Source: Gaertneriomyces semiglobifer
Taxonomy: Eukaryota > Chytridiomycota > Chytridiomycetes > Spizellomycetales > Spizellomycetaceae
Direction: 5' to 3'
Assembly (NCBI GenBank): GCA_025558075.1
Contig: JAHLKF010000008.1
Span: 434,001 to 498,000 of the forward strand
DNA: 64,000 nt
In this document: in pieces, positions 51,241-61,866 of the stretch
Position numbering within the stretch: the stretch's first letter is position 1
Layout: the number at the start of each line of letters is the position of its first letter
Translations under genes and position numbers: made by a program
Notes under the pieces: model-generated
Told to the model about the DNA's origin: nothing
Seen by the model: only the letters and a program-made list of their open reading frames with translations
Database searches by the model: none

Positions 51241-53948
51241 CTATAAGTTTTGCCCGACTCTGAGAAAACCAATAAGTCCTACGACACCCGTGATGTAGGC
51301 AGCTACGAGCGTCCAGCCCCAGCTTTTGCCCATCTTCCACTCATGCAAAGGAACCCAAATCAAGCTACACAACAGAACAGTCACAAGCAAAGCGCCACTG
51401 AGGTATACAACCCGCAAATCACCATGGATCAGGTACGGGGCCTGAGTCTTCCACGTGATGACAGTAGAAGAAATGCCCATTCCCAGCACGAGGTTCAGCA
51501 TTGGGCCGCCAAAGCAGGCACCAACAGCCATGGTCGGGAATCCCAGCCGAGCGATAGACGTGTTGGTAATGAGGTCTCCGACCGAATTGCCCACTGCAAA
51601 AAGCGTCAGACCCATAAGGGTTTCATTGATGCGCCCAATGTTGGCCAGCGCGCTGAGCACACCAACCACCTCTGATGCTATGATGTATATCCACAGCACG
51701 CTGATGATGAAGCCAGTTACTGCAATGGTCCGGCCATGAGCTATGACTTGGTGTTGGCGACGCACAAAAAAGTGAAAAAGCAATGAGGCGCATAAAACTC
51801 CTCCGATGACGCATAGGATACTGATCCACAGGGACATCGATCGCGCAAATAACGCAAAGTACGTAAACAGAGGAGCAAGGCCTGACTGAATGATGGTAAG
51901 GTAGGTGTCCACGCGGCGGAAGGTGCCGTCACTGGTGACTTGGCCGTCTTCGGCAGGTACCAAGAGTGCTTCCTTCTCAGCCTCCTCTTCATCCATGAAA
52001 TCATCGATAATATCGACCCCAGATTCGTAATCGCCCTCTCTGACCCTGCTCTGGTTCCGCCTCATGACATCTTGATGGCGCTTGTGCAGTTCCATCTCTT
52101 CCTCACAAGCCACCGGAATTGTAATTCCGAACAAAAAATAAAGCGGATAGAGAGCAATAGAGTGGAGTTTGGAACGAAATGGACGCTCAGTGAAAGATCC
52201 TAACCCTGGAAGTAGCGTATGAAGAGTTTTTTCATATGCGCCTGGCATTCTTGTGCAGTGTTGACGCGGCGCGGCAGAAATTCGGGGTCCATCCATGAGA
52301 CGCCCAGCTTCGGGCGATACCTCCGGAGATGTTAGCGGTGTGGACTCAAGAACTCGAGTTTCCATGTCTGCTGAACAAACATGCAATGTGCTCTCATCCA
52401 AAGCATCAACCTCACTTGGTGTGGCTGTTCGTGCGATATCCAGCAACGACGGAGGAGCCAAACTCGACGGAGATAACAAAGCAGGCGCTCGAATGAGGGG
52501 TGACGCACTGTCTTCGCCTCCTGACTGATAACTGGGATCCCAGGTCGGCAGGCCGGTTTGGAAATCTCTCCAATCTGTATTATCATCTCCACTTCCTGCT
52601 CTACTGCCGCTTCGACTGCGGTTCCTCAATGTGATGCGTGCGGTGTGGGTGGTGCTTGCGATGCTTCTTCCTGTGCGAACGCTTCGCCCAGAGCTCCCAC
52701 TTCCACTTCGCCGTCTGGTGTATCTCTTGAAGTCTTGATGTAAAAAGTCCGGTGGTAATCGCACTGATTTGAGGTGTGGCAAAAAGAAATCAGCGTCAAA
52801 AGTGTCGTCCTCATCGTAGGTTTCGAAATAGTCAGGAGATAAAGAGTGACCAAATAGAGACGGATTCGGATGGGCACGTCGCTCGCTGTTTGCCGATGAA
52901 TACACAGAGAGACGGGTATACGGTGACATGAGAACCTCTAGGCATGGAATACGGGTTAACATTGAAGCAGAAGCCACAGAACTCAAACTTGAATCTACCT
53001 TGTGAGTTTCGGTTTGGTGACCTAGGAGGAGTGACCTCTACTTGGACTTCGATGTTAGCTCGCCTCAGTGCCTTCTGGCGTTTGTGTACCCAGGACCCAA
53101 TGATGACAACAGCAACATATATGAGGTAGTACGCAATCAAAAGTAGGCCTTCCAGCGTCGTGATCCTTTTGTCGAAGCAGATGAAGAGCAGTAAAGAGAC
53201 TGCCCCCACCAAGGCCACCACATCGCGAATGAAAGGCCGACGAGGTAACCTGAACGGTTTGATGATAGCCACTACGCCTACAACGAACAGTGTGACAAAC
53301 AGGCCCGCCCCAAGGAGTTCACCAATAGCTAAGCCCGCCGACGAGGACTGCATTGCAGAGAACGTGGAAAATAGATCGGGAGAGCCGTTACCTGCGAGAG
53401 CAGCTCTGTGAGAACTTTGGACCGACCCATCTCGGCGAAGCTTCACCTACCTAACGCAGCTAGAGTCACGCCGGCAACACTCTCGGACAATCCCATCCAC
53501 GCACTCAAGTTTGATAGGTTTGGACATAGAAATTCTCCGGCAGCGATGCCCAACATAAAGAAGAGATACACGGTAACAACCATCAAAGCCACTATCCCAT
53601 GCAATCCATTCATGTGGCAGTAGTAGAGTTTCTGCCAATTGATTATCCCACTATACGACTCTGGACAATTCTCCCGAATATAGGAGCACTTATCCGGTTG
53701 TAAATCCAGATTTCCGCACTGTGCGTGGGCGATCAGAGATAATGTTACTAGTGATCGGTGCCGGCATTGCTCACATTGTTACGTTCATTGTTTCCAGGCA
53801 TACTCCACACTCTCAAGACTTCGTCATCAACTATGCTAGTGTCGGCGATAGTTGCACTCGTTTGGGTTACCAACACTCCAACAAGGAGTGTGAGCATCCA
53901 TAATATCCACAGCGATGCATCCTGGTGCCGACGGCTGGAAGAATGCAT
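51241..53948 (-). CDS. NCLX-type sodium/calcium exchanger
   Basis: Four exons (53948-53775, 53718-53451, 53391-52999, 52937-51241; 843 residues). A signal/anchor segment (LWILWMLTLLVGVLV) comes first. A Cys-containing loop follows (CGNLDLQPDKCSYIRENCP). The first exchanger repeat holds SESVAGVTLAALG, then GNGSPDLFSTFSA, the alpha-1 motif of the CaCA superfamily. A cytosolic Ser/Asp-rich loop of about 300 residues follows, then the second repeat with GLTLFAVGNSVGDLITN and GACFGGPMLNLVLGMG (alpha-2). Both motifs match the cation-exchanger branch containing animal NCLX (SLC8B1) and fungal YDL206W-like proteins, which move Ca2+ across mitochondrial or other inner membranes. Location here cannot be told from sequence. 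The splice at 53392-53450 rebuilds the alpha-1 motif. Confidence 0.9.
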
Positions 53949-53990
53949 GCCCGTGAATCAATCTTTGCGCTACACTAAACCAAATTATTC

Positions 53991-54362
53991 CTACATCAGC
54001 CCAACATCAAGCAATAGTCTTCCCACTGGCTGACAACTCCCCTCCCGACAATGCTGTAAAGCACCTTGTAAGGCGACACAGTGACGATTCGCTTTTCGCA
54101 GGTTGAAAACCTTTGGTGCGCCAAGACGTGTCGCTGTTACCGATAAAAGGACGCTGATATAAAAGCGCGGTGAACGGCGGTTTTCCAAAAGGCCCAGCGA
54201 GATCGTTACAGGATTCTTGGTCTTCGGGAAGCAGTACTCATAGGTTGCGTTCTTGCCGTGAGTGTCGAGTTCATCGCAGGTCACGTAATAGGTGGGGCAA
54301 TTCGAACTCGCATCTGTGCTGATAACCGAGGCCTCCGAATAGCATGGTTTTATTTTGGACAT
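53991..54362 (-). CDS. hypothetical 123-residue protein
   Basis: A single open frame beginning MSKIKPCYSEASVIS, with several cysteines and a mixed composition (YYVTCDELDTHGKNATYEYC). A TATATA element sits only about 25-30 bases upstream of the ATG, and the start context (ACGATG, A at -3) is acceptable. No domain is recognised and the end (VGRLLLDVGLM) is uninformative; the frame may contain an unseen intron. It overlaps nothing else. Confidence 0.35.
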   Translation of the reverse strand: MSKIKPCYSEASVISTDASSNCPTYYVTCDELDTHGKNATYEYCFPKTKNPVTISLGLLENRRSPRFYISVLLSVTATRLGAPKVFNLRKANRHCVALQGALQHCREGSCQPVGRLLLDVGLM

Positions 54363-54558
54363 CGTAGAATGGAGGGGAAGCTATATATTTAGTGCAATGT
54401 ACTGGAGGATATCGGACTATTTTCTGGACCAGCTACCACGCCTTTTGTGAAAAATCCCCAGTGCTGCTCTTATCAGCCCTGGAGGGGAGCCATCTCAAAA
54501 AAACATAGCCAAAACACAACCAATTTCTTTCACCCAAACACCAAATACAGCTGTCTAT

Positions 54559-55527
54559 CTACTGCTTGCCTCCGTTTGCTTGGCGCCTGGTGATCTCCCG
54601 CTCGGTCCTCCATCTGGCAACTTCGACGCGCAACTTGGCCTCTTCAACGAGCAACTTGGCCTTTTCGACCTTCCTGCGTTCCGTTTCCCTTGCGACTTCT
54701 AAGCGGAGCTTTTCCAGCTCGAATTCCTGGTTCGCGCTTATGCCATGTGTCCCTTGGCCGGAGCTCCTGTCGATGGCGTTGGCGGCCAATGAGCCCAGAT
54801 CGGCACCGGAAATTTCCGCCTGGGCACTGCGGAATCCAGCAAGAGGCAACCCAGCTTGGAGAAGCCTTTGGGTCGATGTCGACCTGACGAAGGTACCGGC
54901 TATCGCTCGTGCCCCTTCGGCACCCTGGGGCGCCCGCAGGCCTCCTAGTTTGTGTCCATTTCGTCCTCTGCACAAAGTGCGATGTCACTTGACAGCAATT
55001 TGCGCCAGCAGGGCATTGCGCCACTGCGCTGCTGGCGCAAAATGCCGTATTCATTGGCCAGAGTGGGAAGGATACCGGATGCGTACGGCAACTCCGCCGG
55101 CAAAATCCCATTTTCAACATTAGGTCGTTGAAGGTGACGAGGTGGTATATATCACGGCCGCTACCAACAATGCGCACGATTTCGTCGACCGCTGGAGCTA
55201 CACTGCTTGAGCGGTCATGTTGCAGGGCCACCATCGTTTGTCCCCGCCGACGGAAAACGAAATGCACAAAGTGCACGGCCAACAGTGCAGCATGAAACTG
55301 GCTTTTAAGTCCTGGTCGTACGTGGTCGATTTCGATGTGACCGTGGACTCAATGTGTTGCGGTCGTGGATATTTGACCCCCGCGGACTCAAGTGCGGCAA
55401 ATAGCGCCACCGCGGTACCCACGTCGTCGAGTACAATCACGGGCTCTGCTGGCTCGTAGGGCGGGTTGGTGTCGCGCGGGACCTCTGTGAGGTCAAGACT
55501 GGACGGACGAGATATTGATGCATGCAT
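54559..55527 (-). CDS. unresolved multi-exon gene with coiled-coil C-terminus
   Basis: Three coding-like blocks on the minus strand in different frames. The first starts MHASISRPSSLDLTEVPRD and includes VIVLDDVGTAVALFAALESAG. The middle one holds APAVDEIVRIVGSGRDIYHL, then VTFNDLMLKMGFCRR. The last ends in a charged helix (FELEKLRLEVARETERRKV and KLLVEEAKLRVEVARW) with stop at 54559. A donor GTACGC near 55090 and an acceptor GCAGAG near 54970 keep phase between the last two blocks; the first junction was not resolved. I recognise no family. It could be a real gene, a member of an expanded lineage-specific family, or decaying. Confidence 0.35.
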
Positions 55528-56022
55528 GATATCGACGAGCAGCTACAACGGAAATCAGTGGTCTAGGTTGGTCAAAGGTTGCCAGGTGAGTTGACAGTCC
55601 TCCGAGTTTTAATACTTGCTGCCAAAAGGACTTGCCTTTTTGCTTTCTCATGCGCACGTTGAAATATGGCAACAGTCGATGAGGCGCTAGCTAACTCTAA
55701 CCATTGCCTGGGCTCTTGGTCTTGTGTGTTATGATACGTTCATGCCACAAAGCAAATCCTGCTGTGCAAGGGGACAGCATCAGTACACGGTAGGTAACAA
55801 AAACCAACTAGGACACAAACTGGAGGTGAAGCAAGCGTACCATAACTTCTGATGTGACTCGGGTCAGGAGAGTATGGGGTGCCAACAATGGGTCAAAGGT
55901 TGCTGTGTCCAACAAGAGGAAGGCATGTTTATGCAGCCTATTCCAGTCTTGGACCCCTCACCACGCAAGCAACTTCACTTAAACGGCACAAGGCGCAGCA
56001 AAGAAGGTCATCTTCAACAAGG
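55528..56022. other. intergenic upstream of tRNA pair
   Basis: About 495 bases with no coding or RNA signal, presumably including the promoter of the minus-strand gene on the left. Confidence 0.45.
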
Positions 56023-56094
56023 TCCGCATTGGTCCAGTGGTTAGGATCCCGCGCTTTCACCGCGGTGGCCGGGGTTCGATTCCCCGATGCGGAG
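56023..56094 (+). tRNA. tRNA-Glu(TTC)
   Basis: A 72-base cloverleaf: acceptor stem TCCGCAT/ATGCGGA, D-arm GTCC..GGAT, anticodon stem CCGCG/CGCGG with loop CTTTCAC (anticodon TTC), T-arm CGGGG/CCCCG with loop TTCGATT, discriminator G. No intron. It lies 120 bases upstream of a tRNA-Thr on the same strand. Confidence 0.96.
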
Positions 56095-56214
56095 CATCAT
56101 CTTTTGTTTTTGATCTGTTGTTTTGATCTTCGAGTTTGTCGTTTATCGATTGGACTTGATCAAATCACGTCGTATGACTCACAGAAAGTAAAGAGAATCG
56201 GTCGCTTCCGATAT

Positions 56215-56288
56215 GCCCTCTTGGCTCAGTTGGTCAGAGCGTCTGCCTAGTAAGCAGAAGGTCCCGTGTTCGAATCTCGGAGAGGGCA
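56215..56288 (+). tRNA. tRNA-Thr(AGT), copy 2
   Basis: The same 74 bases as copy 1, on the opposite strand and about 8 kb away, including the T-T mismatch in the T-stem (CCGTG/CTCGG). Anticodon loop CTAGTAA. No run of four or more T follows until about 40 bases downstream. Confidence 0.95.
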
Positions 56289-57013
56289 TTTGGTTTTGTT
56301 TGTACCACCTCCGATGGGCCGCCCTTTTTTTGAGTTAATCCCCTGCGAAATTTGCCACTTTGGAACACTTTGAAATTGGCCGTGTGAAATACGCTGCGAG
56401 TCTGTTACAGGCGGTGTATCTCCCCATGCATGCACCTAACTACTACCACTACTGGCTGCTATTACCTCTGAACATGTTCCTCCTCACTGACACTATGTAT
56501 GATGAGTAGCAAGATAGATCAAAGATACACATCGGATGAATAAATGGCTCAATTTTTGGGCTGAATGCGCAATTTCGGCGAGTGTTTAAATTTCTCGCTC
56601 GGAGGGGGCTGCGGTTTTTTGTGTGTTTGGCACGCGTCCGGCTTCCCCTTTTGCGCTGTTGGCTGCAAAGCGCTGAGAAAAGGCAGAGGGCAGAGGCAGG
56701 TCTGGGCAGCCATCAGTGGATCGACGCTAGCGAAAGTGAAAGAAAAAAAAACACAGGCTGTAGCGTTTTAGAGTATGCTGCTGCTGCTGTTGCTGCCGTC
56801 GTTGTGAAGGAGAGATTCACTTTTTTGCCATCCGCTCGGCTAAACCGTCCTGCGCTGCTCCGCCCACCTCGCCCACCTTGCTCGCTTTCCCTTAGCCCAT
56901 TAGTAGCAAGATATATAGGGACAGCCTTTGACCCAGAGCTGGCAAAACATTCTCGACCATTTGCATTTTTGGGGCATTAATTGGAGCATCCACTGGCTTT
57001 TTGCTCTGGCAGT
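56289..57013. promoter_or_regulatory. promoter region of the b561-reductase gene
   Basis: About 725 bases. A TATA-like ATATATAGG (56911-56919) lies about 95 bases before the ATG at 57014. A short (CTG)4-type run sits near 56778. An upstream open frame (56565-56771) looks non-coding. Confidence 0.5.
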
Positions 57014-59970
57014 ATGCGTCTCGTTCCTTTGATCTGCGCTCTTTTCGCCGTCGTTGTCCAGGCGGCGGCCGACCTGCCGGTTCCTTATGGCACGCCCGAT
57101 GTATCAGCTCTCGACTTTCATAAGTCCTGGGACACCAGAGACGGGTTCGTGCATTCCTTTCATTGGTCCATTGAAAATGCCGACTCGGCCAACGAAACAC
57201 TTCACGGCGTGATCCAGCTTTCTGCCACGCCGCCCGCCACTTTGCGTTGGTCGTGGGTAGCCCTTGGATTTGGCAGGACCATGTTGGACGCCGAGTTTGT
57301 TGTGTGTCATCAGCGAAAAGGGCAGGAGATAGAACTGCATGAGCACATGACGTACAAAGCCTACAAGAAACCAGTAAGTGCTCAGCGTATTTTGCATCCG
57401 TCCTTATTCGTCTAACCATTCTGCCCTGCGCAGAAACATTATTACGGCAACCAAGTTGTTATTCCTGCTTCTGGATCCTTTCAAGATGGAGTGATATCAT
57501 GCGAATTCAGACGAAAAACTGCACCGAACGATGGAATCCACAGATCGCTCAAAATGAGAACGTTTGTGGACATTCTATGGGCATTTAATCCAACTCCCGA
57601 TAATGATCCAGAAGGTATTTGGTTCACTTACCACGGAGAGAACCATCGTGGAGCTGCGGCTGGTGATCTCCTCGGTGGAAGCCTTCTTCCCGTCCCTACA
57701 AAGAGCTTCGTAGCCAAGCAGACACACGGATTTGGCATGATGGCCATTTGGTTGGTTTTGTTTCCATCTGCAATCTACTGGGCCCGGTACTGGAGGAGTA
57801 CGCAAGGCTGGTTGTTCGTCCACGCCACGCTTCAAGGCGGCGGTCTGATTGCAATGGTTTGCTTCCTTATTGTCATCCTCAACGACTACGTCAAGATGTC
57901 GCGACCTCACGCCATCTTAGGATCTTTCATCCTGGGCTTTATCGTCCTTCAAGCAGTTCTCGGAATATGCAATATTCTCGGTCTTTCTTACGAGTCCATT
58001 AACCGCGTGCGCAACGTCATCCGTGGGACCCATCGATACTTTGGTGCTACTCTCATGCTTGCCGCTATAGTACAAATTGCACTCGGCCTAGAGACTATCT
58101 ATCCGCTCTCCGAGTCACGCGGAAAGTTTGCATGGATTATTTACTTTGCCCTTTTGGCTGCTTGGGCTGTTATATTCCTTGGGACAGAGTATTACTTTCA
58201 CAAAAATATCAGACGCAAGGAAACGCCATTCCAGAGTCGCAAGAAGGAAATGATGCAAGTTCAATATCAACCTGTGAATGGATCCAGTAAAGTCGACGAC
58301 AAGCTTGATAAGAAGAGTGACCTTACGATTGTCGAGACTACCGTGCCAATGGATCATACGATGCTGCGGCCCAGTTTACGCCAGTTCACGTGGGCTTCGC
58401 TCAATACGGCCGTCCAAGATGGAGAGTTGTTGGTAGTGGCCAACGGACGATATGGTGAGCCCAACCAGGTCGTGTGCCCTTCCGCGTCTTTCCATTAATC
58501 GCTAATATTTGTGTTCGTCCAGTGTACTCGATAGCTAAATGGCTCATGTCCCACCCTGGTGGGCAACTCATTCTCCACGCTGTGAATGGTACCGATATTA
58601 CAAACGATTACTTCCACGAGGCGGGCTTCGATGCAGACGAGTTTACACCCAAAGCTCCTGCACCGGCGCAACGTACAAATCGACGCCAGGCAGCTCTGCA
58701 GAGACGTCACGCCTCTAAATCTTCGTCGGGAAGTGATTTGGCTGCAAGTCATCCACACTCTAGCTTCGGCCAGAACACCTTATTACAAGAGTTGAAGGTC
58801 GCACCGCTCATGGCAGAGAAGGACTGGAAATTGGTCGTCAGAAGTCGACGCACACATATTCACACCCGTCTAGCGCTTCAGAAGCTGAGCACTATGATTG
58901 TAGGTGAATTGATCCCGGACGAGGATTCCCCGTATGCAGACATCGCACCTCCTGGTGCCGGCTTGGCCTTTGACCCCAATGAATATCGCCGCTACGCTCT
59001 TGTTGATAACACATCTGTTGTCCCTGGAGTCTACAAACTACGCTTCTGCACTCTGTATCCTTTCGACGCGCGCCATAATGAACCTCCAGCCTTCCTTCCC
59101 GGCCAAGCCATTGAAATCTGTGCCAGAATAAACGGCAAGCTGGTGACTCGCTACTATTCACCAAACGTATCTGGGAATCTATCAGTCTTCGATATCAGTG
59201 TTAAGTTGTACCAAGGAGGAACCATGTCTCAGTTCCTTGTCAAACAAAAAGCTGGTGACAGGCAGTTCAAGATACGCGGTCCTTTCGGAACACCATTGGT
59301 CAACCCTGGCCGTCCCCTGACGCTTTCTACAAATGAATGGGTGCCCCGAAAGATCGTTTTTGTTGCAGGAGGTACAGGCATTACACCCTTCCTGCAATTA
59401 CTCGAATTCATATTCTTGCCTCTGCACGAGCCTTTACGCGTCCAAGTTCATTACTCGGCGGACCTCGAAGACGAGCTGTCGTTACGCAGCGGAGACCGTG
59501 TTGCCGTGAAACATCACTACAACGATGGCTGGGCCAGCGGTGTCAACCTCCGCACTGGACAGGAAGGTGCCTTCCCCCTCAGCGTCACAGCCCCGCGTTG
59601 TGACCCTCGTTGCAGGATCACGCTGATCCACGCCGTCCAAACGGGATCCGAAGGTGGCCTTGGAAATGATATTATCGAGGGATGCATGCTCGCGTATCCT
59701 GACATGGTGGAGATCCACCGCTTTATAGCCGATGGATCCATTCCGGGCTCGGATAACGTTGCTGGACAGATTCACCCGTTGAAATTGAGTTCAGGCGATT
59801 TGGATGGAATCGTAAGACACCGCTTGGATCTTGAAGAGCCAGAGGCCTGGATGCAAAAGTTGGTGATATGCGGACCGCGAGGTTTTGACTCTTGGTGTGT
59901 GGATATGGTGAGCGAGATTGGTCTGGACGTGAGTGGAGTTGTTGTGCTGCCCAGCGATAGAGTTGTATAG
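57014..59970 (+). CDS. DOMON-cytochrome b561-cytochrome b5-flavin reductase with internal SH3 domain
   Basis: Three exons (57014-57373, 57434-58454, 58523-59970; 942 residues). A signal peptide (MRLVPLICALFAVVVQA) leads to an extracellular DOMON domain (about 30-190; WVALGFGRTMLDAEFVVCH). A cytochrome b561 core follows with five or six membrane segments and the four haem-ligand positions in KQTHGFGMM, LFVHATLQGG, SRPHAILGSF and GTHRYFGAT. A cytochrome b5-like domain has SHPGGQLILHAVNGTD and DYFHEAG. The last 320 residues are a ferredoxin/b5-reductase module: FAD motif RYYSPN, GGTMSQFL, NAD motif GGTGITP and CGPRGF. Within the NAD lobe, DELSLRSGDRVAVKHHYNDG, then WASGVNLRTGQEGAFP, is an SH3 domain. 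Electrons could pass from NAD(P)H through FAD, b5 and b561 to an outside acceptor such as metal or ascorbate; that path is inference. Confidence 0.88.
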
Positions 59971-60148
59971 ATACGTTACAATTTGTGGCAGACACTGTGA
60001 TTACTTATATGTATAATTTCTGGCTATAAGAGTTTTTGGTGTTGAACATTTTATGTACGAGTGCAGGGTAATTGAGAAGAAAAACATTGATATTCAGTAC
60101 AACATGGTGGTCCGGTGAAAGGCCTTCTCACACCATACACGCTTGGGT

Positions 60149-60632
60149 TCAACTAGTGTGCTTTGCCATTTCGTCATAGATCCTCACATCCCCACCTCCT
60201 GCTTTATGGTGAATATTGTCTTTACTACCAATTTTGCTACCGACGTTACTAAAGTCAAACTTGCGATTTTCAATCTTAACTTTGCCGCCAGCAGGTTTAT
60301 GAGTAATGTTCTGGTTAAAAGTAAAACAGTAAGGTTGAGATATGGTTTCCGCCATTTTTGTAGCGACAGAGTGGGAAGTCAACACTGCGTGCACAAAAAC
60401 GTACCTCTAAACTGCCAACCTTCGAAGTAACAGTACTGAAGTCTAGCTTTCGAGATTCCACCTTTTTGCGTCCACCTTGAGGACTGTGATGGATATTCTC
60501 CAGGCTGCCAACTTTTGACGAGACATTGGCGTACTTTGAGTTCTTCTTAGGAGAGCTTAGACTGCCGGACGACGAGCCGAGACTTCCCAGGCTGCCGCTC
60601 GAGTGTAGGGACGACATTGACCCACGGGGCAT
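60149..60632 (-). CDS. tau/MAP2/MAP4-type microtubule-binding repeat protein
   Basis: Two sure exons (60632-60405, 60310-60149; at least 129 residues). After a Ser/Gly-rich start, three tandem repeats of the tau type are visible: [20 protein letters not shown], then [12 protein letters not shown] joined by splicing to [20 protein letters not shown], then [20 protein letters not shown]. Each has the SKxGSxxNIxHxPxGG core of animal MAPs, which bind and stabilise microtubules. The 94-base intron (donor GTACGT, acceptor AACCAG) lies inside repeat 2. Upstream of ATG 60632 the frame stays open to about 60830 and looks coding ([20 protein letters not shown]), so the true start may be in an upstream exon; ATG 60911 with a GTAAGC donor is a candidate, but the phase did not fit. 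Confidence 0.8.
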
Positions 60633-60911
60633 TTTTGGCGCGATGTAAGACTTTTCTTGGGACGCACGTTCGAGTTGTTGTTTCTGATTCCAGGAAGATT
60701 TGCCCTCCGCCGCAGCCGACCGACGAAGGCGAGAGAGTTGGAATGTTGGGAACCAAAAAGGTTGTGCTGGGTGTACGGTTTGACCAAGGTTGCGCCAGGG
60801 CGTTGCCAGTAACGCGTGATTGACAAGGTTTGCTTACGTTATGCTCCGATCCTCAAGGCGCAGAACAATTAAACTTCCGGAGAAGGAAGAAGTCCCATTT
60901 ATCCCAGTCAT

Positions 60912-61866
60912 TGCAGGTACGGACAGTGCAAGAGTGGGTTCCTCCCGATTGCCATCGGATTGTCCCAGTCTAGCACGCCTACTTGAATGAATGGGAAAAA
61001 TTGTGGGGGGCACCGAGGTGTATGCAATACAACCTCGACCTTAACCGAAACCCCAAGCACGTTCCAAGCGCCAATGAACACCGTAAGCTGGCAACCCATA
61101 GGTTTAACGAGTTTCTCCTCATAAGAGTTACACCCGTTGGCTTACATGTCAAAGGTACTCGTTATCCGTGCACGAGCTGCATATCCCGAAAGCCGTCGGG
61201 AGAGCAAGTCCGGTGATTTGTCCGTCCTTTGTGTTGCATTGTCAGTTAAAGAACGTCTGAAAACACTGACGGGTGGTTCTCAACAATGCTTTGAACATTG
61301 GAAAACACATGTGCGATGGTGCGAGATCATCACTGCCGTCACCACTCGAGCGCACAAGGCATGGAGATCAAGTCAGCACCAGCACACAGCAAACACTTAG
61401 GGTTAGGTTCTCCCACTCGGAAATCTCTTCCCGAGCCTCGCCTTCTTGCGTGCGTATTAAGCATCGACAAGAGGGGCACCGTAGGAATGACATAAGGAGT
61501 GGTTGAAGTCCGTGGTGATCTGACCGGAACTATCACAGGTGCACCGCCAGAATGCCTTGCTTCGCAAGGAACCTGAGAGCAACGTACCGTAATATCTTAC
61601 TCTCTTCGGGAATGGAGCTGCGCTGTCGGGTCTGGTCAGGATAGGCGTGCCCACCAAAGGACCATCTTTCGATTGAGCGCTTGCTCCAATTTATACCAAC
61701 GGCAGGGTTAGGGTTGGTTTGATTAACACATTGGGGGGAACTACTGCGCGCAGACGCAGCGACCTAACTGAGAAGCAGATAAAGCCTGTTTGAAGTAGCC
61801 CTCCACCATGCGATCAAATACATATTTTCTCTATGAAACCATTTCGATACCTTAATGTCGTCCCGT
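60912..61866. other. intergenic with short TTAGGG-like tracts
   Basis: About 950 bases between the MAP-repeat gene and the amino-acid transporter gene. Open frames on the plus strand (60983-61506) look non-coding. TTAGGGTTAGG near 61399 and GGGTTAGGGTTGG near 61705 resemble one to two telomere units each. No gene recognised. Confidence 0.45.

Noticed and set aside
55879..56250. A 123-codon frame on the plus strand
   Set aside because: It runs through the tRNA-Glu gene and into the tRNA-Thr gene.
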